Assembly: GCA_027924645.1 (NCBI GenBank)
Contig: BSBN01000040.1
Coordinates: forward strand, 2,790,001-2,854,000
Reading direction: 5' to 3'
Source of the DNA: Cunninghamia lanceolata
Taxonomy: Eukaryota > Streptophyta > Pinopsida > Cupressales > Cupressaceae
DNA length: 64,000 bases
Shown here: one piece after another, positions 62,291 through 64,000 of the stretch
How the letters are laid out: each line of letters opens with the position of its first letter
How positions within the stretch are numbered: the first letter of the stretch is position 1
Program-made: the position numbers and the translations under genes
The notes under the pieces: generated by a model
What the model was told of the DNA's origin: nothing
Databases searched by the model: none
What the model saw: the letters and a program-made list of their open reading frames with translations, nothing else

Positions 62291-64000
62291 TTTATTGATG
62301 TAAGTTTATCATTGATGTCAAAGTGATGTGGTCACAAGGTGTGGTTGATCTCACAGTACCCTATTTGGAGTTCAAGTTTAGACTTCAAAGTTCATTATCC
62401 AGGTTATTGTTTATGTCTTCATCATGTCTTTACCATTCTACTATGTTTCAAAGATTGCAATGATAATATCCTCATATTATTTGCTTCTTCATGTGGTTGT
62501 TTGAAGATGGAAATGTTCAGATATTCATTTGAGGTTGTCATGGTATCATGAATCTTCATAGTGGTTTCATAGTTGGCATGGGGTCTTGAAGTCTTCATAT
62601 GACAGTGATAGGTTTTACTGTTTATGCCAATTACTATGGTTCAGTTCAGTGGTGATACTTCTATGCTTCATGTTGATGCTCTCAACATGGTCTCAATGCT
62701 TGGTTTGATGTTGATATGGCTCAATGCTCTCAACGCATATAGCAGAGTTTTCATGTGGCAGAGTTGTTGTGTGGCTATGATGTTCATTGCATTTACATCT
62801 ATATGATGTTAGGATCATGTTACTGTGTTTTCTAATGCAGTGCCATAAGATCTTTGGAGAGCATATGAATCTTGTAACATGCATGGAAGTTGCTCCAAGT
62901 CAAATTAGTGTTCAAATGAAAAAGGAAGCATATTCATGTTCAGTGAACTTATAACAAGAAAAGAGTGTTGTGTTAGAAATTTGGTGTATTCTCCATTGGC
63001 AGATCATTGGTCAATTGTATGGGATATTCATGAGGACCTATTTTGTGTTTAGGGTTTATTAATTCCCAAAATCCTTCTGTTTCAATGAATAAACCTTAAT
63101 CTATTTCATTAAGGTTAAAACCCTATACTGCCTGTCTCTATTCAAATGCACTTTATTATAAAATGAAGTTGACTTGGAGTCGGCGGTAGTTGTAACTTAA
63201 GTTACAACATTTAGGGTGTTGCCACCGTTGGACGACCGATCCCCCGATCTAGGGCTACTGGAAGCTCAGGTTAATGGAAAAAGCCATCGCGCGCGAAAGT
63301 TAAATCAACGGTTCTCTTTAAAACTTTGATGGGCACATGGAGAAAGATCAAAGGCTGACATTCAAATGTGTGCCCTCACCTCCTTGCATCCACTTTGACA
63401 GGTATTAGAATGTCATCTCCTTATGACTGCAGAAAAGGTGTTTTTTTTAAAGGCTATTTTTAGCCTTTTAAAAGGAAGAATCTTTTGGAGATTTAAAGCT
63501 TTATTTTTTGAGAGATTATTTCTATTTTTTAAAACTTCATTTGTGTGACTCTCGAGGCATCGAAGGCTTTAAAGGAGTTCTTTTTGTTTTTTCTATAAAT
63601 GGGCAGATGCTTCAACTTCCTTAAAAACAGTTATGAAACTAAAGGGCCAAAGAAATTTATCTCTTCCTCTGTGTAATAGATTTATTTATGAGACTTGGTT
63701 TGTGTGATACTAGTGATATATACCTACATGTGCATATGCAATTGGAAGAAAATTATGGAAGAAAATAGGGGTTTTGATGGAATGAATGTAAAAGGACATT
63801 TTTAGTCTTCATAAGGAGAATTCAATGTGCAGAGAATTACAATTGTGATGAAGATGCCTTATAGCATGATAATGTATTCTATCTACATATACGTTTTTAG
63901 TGAGACTAGATGGTGACATGGGTAGTACAAAACTATACCTATTCATCTATGTGTAGTTTGTCAAGTATGGAGGTGTAAAGCTGTGTTTTTGAATACCTCA
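62291..64000. other. LTR-like and unassigned sequence to the window edge
   Basis: Near 62308 TCATTGATGTCAAAG recurs from the start of the solo LTR (36080), in plus orientation. A GC-richer island at about 63180-63290 (with CCGATCCCCCGATCTAGGGC) could be a promoter or an LTR part. No coding sequence seen. Confidence 0.4.

Noticed and set aside
63150..63300. A GC-richer island as a host gene promoter.
   Set aside because: No ORF with coding character follows before the window ends, and the surroundings look LTR-derived.
1..64000. CRISPR arrays, bacterial operons, prophage or ribosomal RNA genes.
   Set aside because: Direct repeats here are tandem without spacers, coding units are plant retroelements or an intron-containing gene, and no rRNA-like sequence was seen.

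Overview
This is nuclear DNA of a land plant, probably a seed plant with a large, repeat-packed genome. The signs are plant LTR retrotransposons of the Ty3/gypsy (Athila-like and Tat-like) and Ty1/copia types, copia primer sites complementary to initiator tRNA-Met, plant-type introns and AT-rich spacers. A gymnosperm is possible but the sequence does not prove it. Only one gene looks like a functional host gene; nearly everything else is retrotransposon material at different stages of decay.

Layout. 1-7.5 kb, minus strand: a decayed Tat-like gypsy element (gag, retropepsin, G-patch-like linker, start of RT, running off the left edge). Upstream of its gag lies a second truncated module bounded by two ~670 bp direct repeats. 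8-13.4 kb: AT-rich LTR-like debris, minisatellites and a tRNA-derived SINE candidate. 13.6-16.9 kb: one long decayed ORF of unknown function, ending in a charged, helical region. 18.0-34.1 kb: an old gypsy element (gag fused by deletion to integrase, then a 3' ORF) split by a younger 12.4 kb Athila-like element (19717-32164). The younger element has both LTRs, PBS, gag, pol, an extra 3' ORF region and a PPT. 35.6-38.3 kb: a gag-like fragment split by a 1.9 kb solo-LTR-like insertion with a perfect 5 bp target duplication. 38.3-40.4 kb: AT-rich DNA with tandem and inverted repeats.

40.4-49.2 kb, plus strand: the host gene. A TATA box precedes a 28-codon first exon, a 5.5 kb intron holding a MITE, a LINE scrap and a 384 bp tandem duplication, and then three more exons. 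The inferred protein has 878 residues and is lysine-rich and repeat-built, ending in ALPYVTPF. It belongs to a plant family usually labelled 'myb-like protein X'. Its last exon contains three near-identical 192 bp tandem units, and its third intron appears to be GC-AG.

50-54.3 kb: possible minus-strand exons, foldback hairpins and an old copia remnant. 54352-60629: a structurally complete copia element (LTRs of 1055 and 1048 bp, CAAAT target duplication), inactivated by stops and catalytic-residue losses. 60.6-64 kb: LTR debris and nothing clearly coding.

Two themes connect the regions. First, stop codons inside the dead ORFs are overwhelmingly TAG, then TGA, with few TAA, as expected from C-to-T decay of methylated plant DNA. 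Second, at least two gypsy elements carry an extra non-envelope-like ORF between integrase and the 3' end, and a third long ORF of similar style lies at 13.6-16.9 kb.
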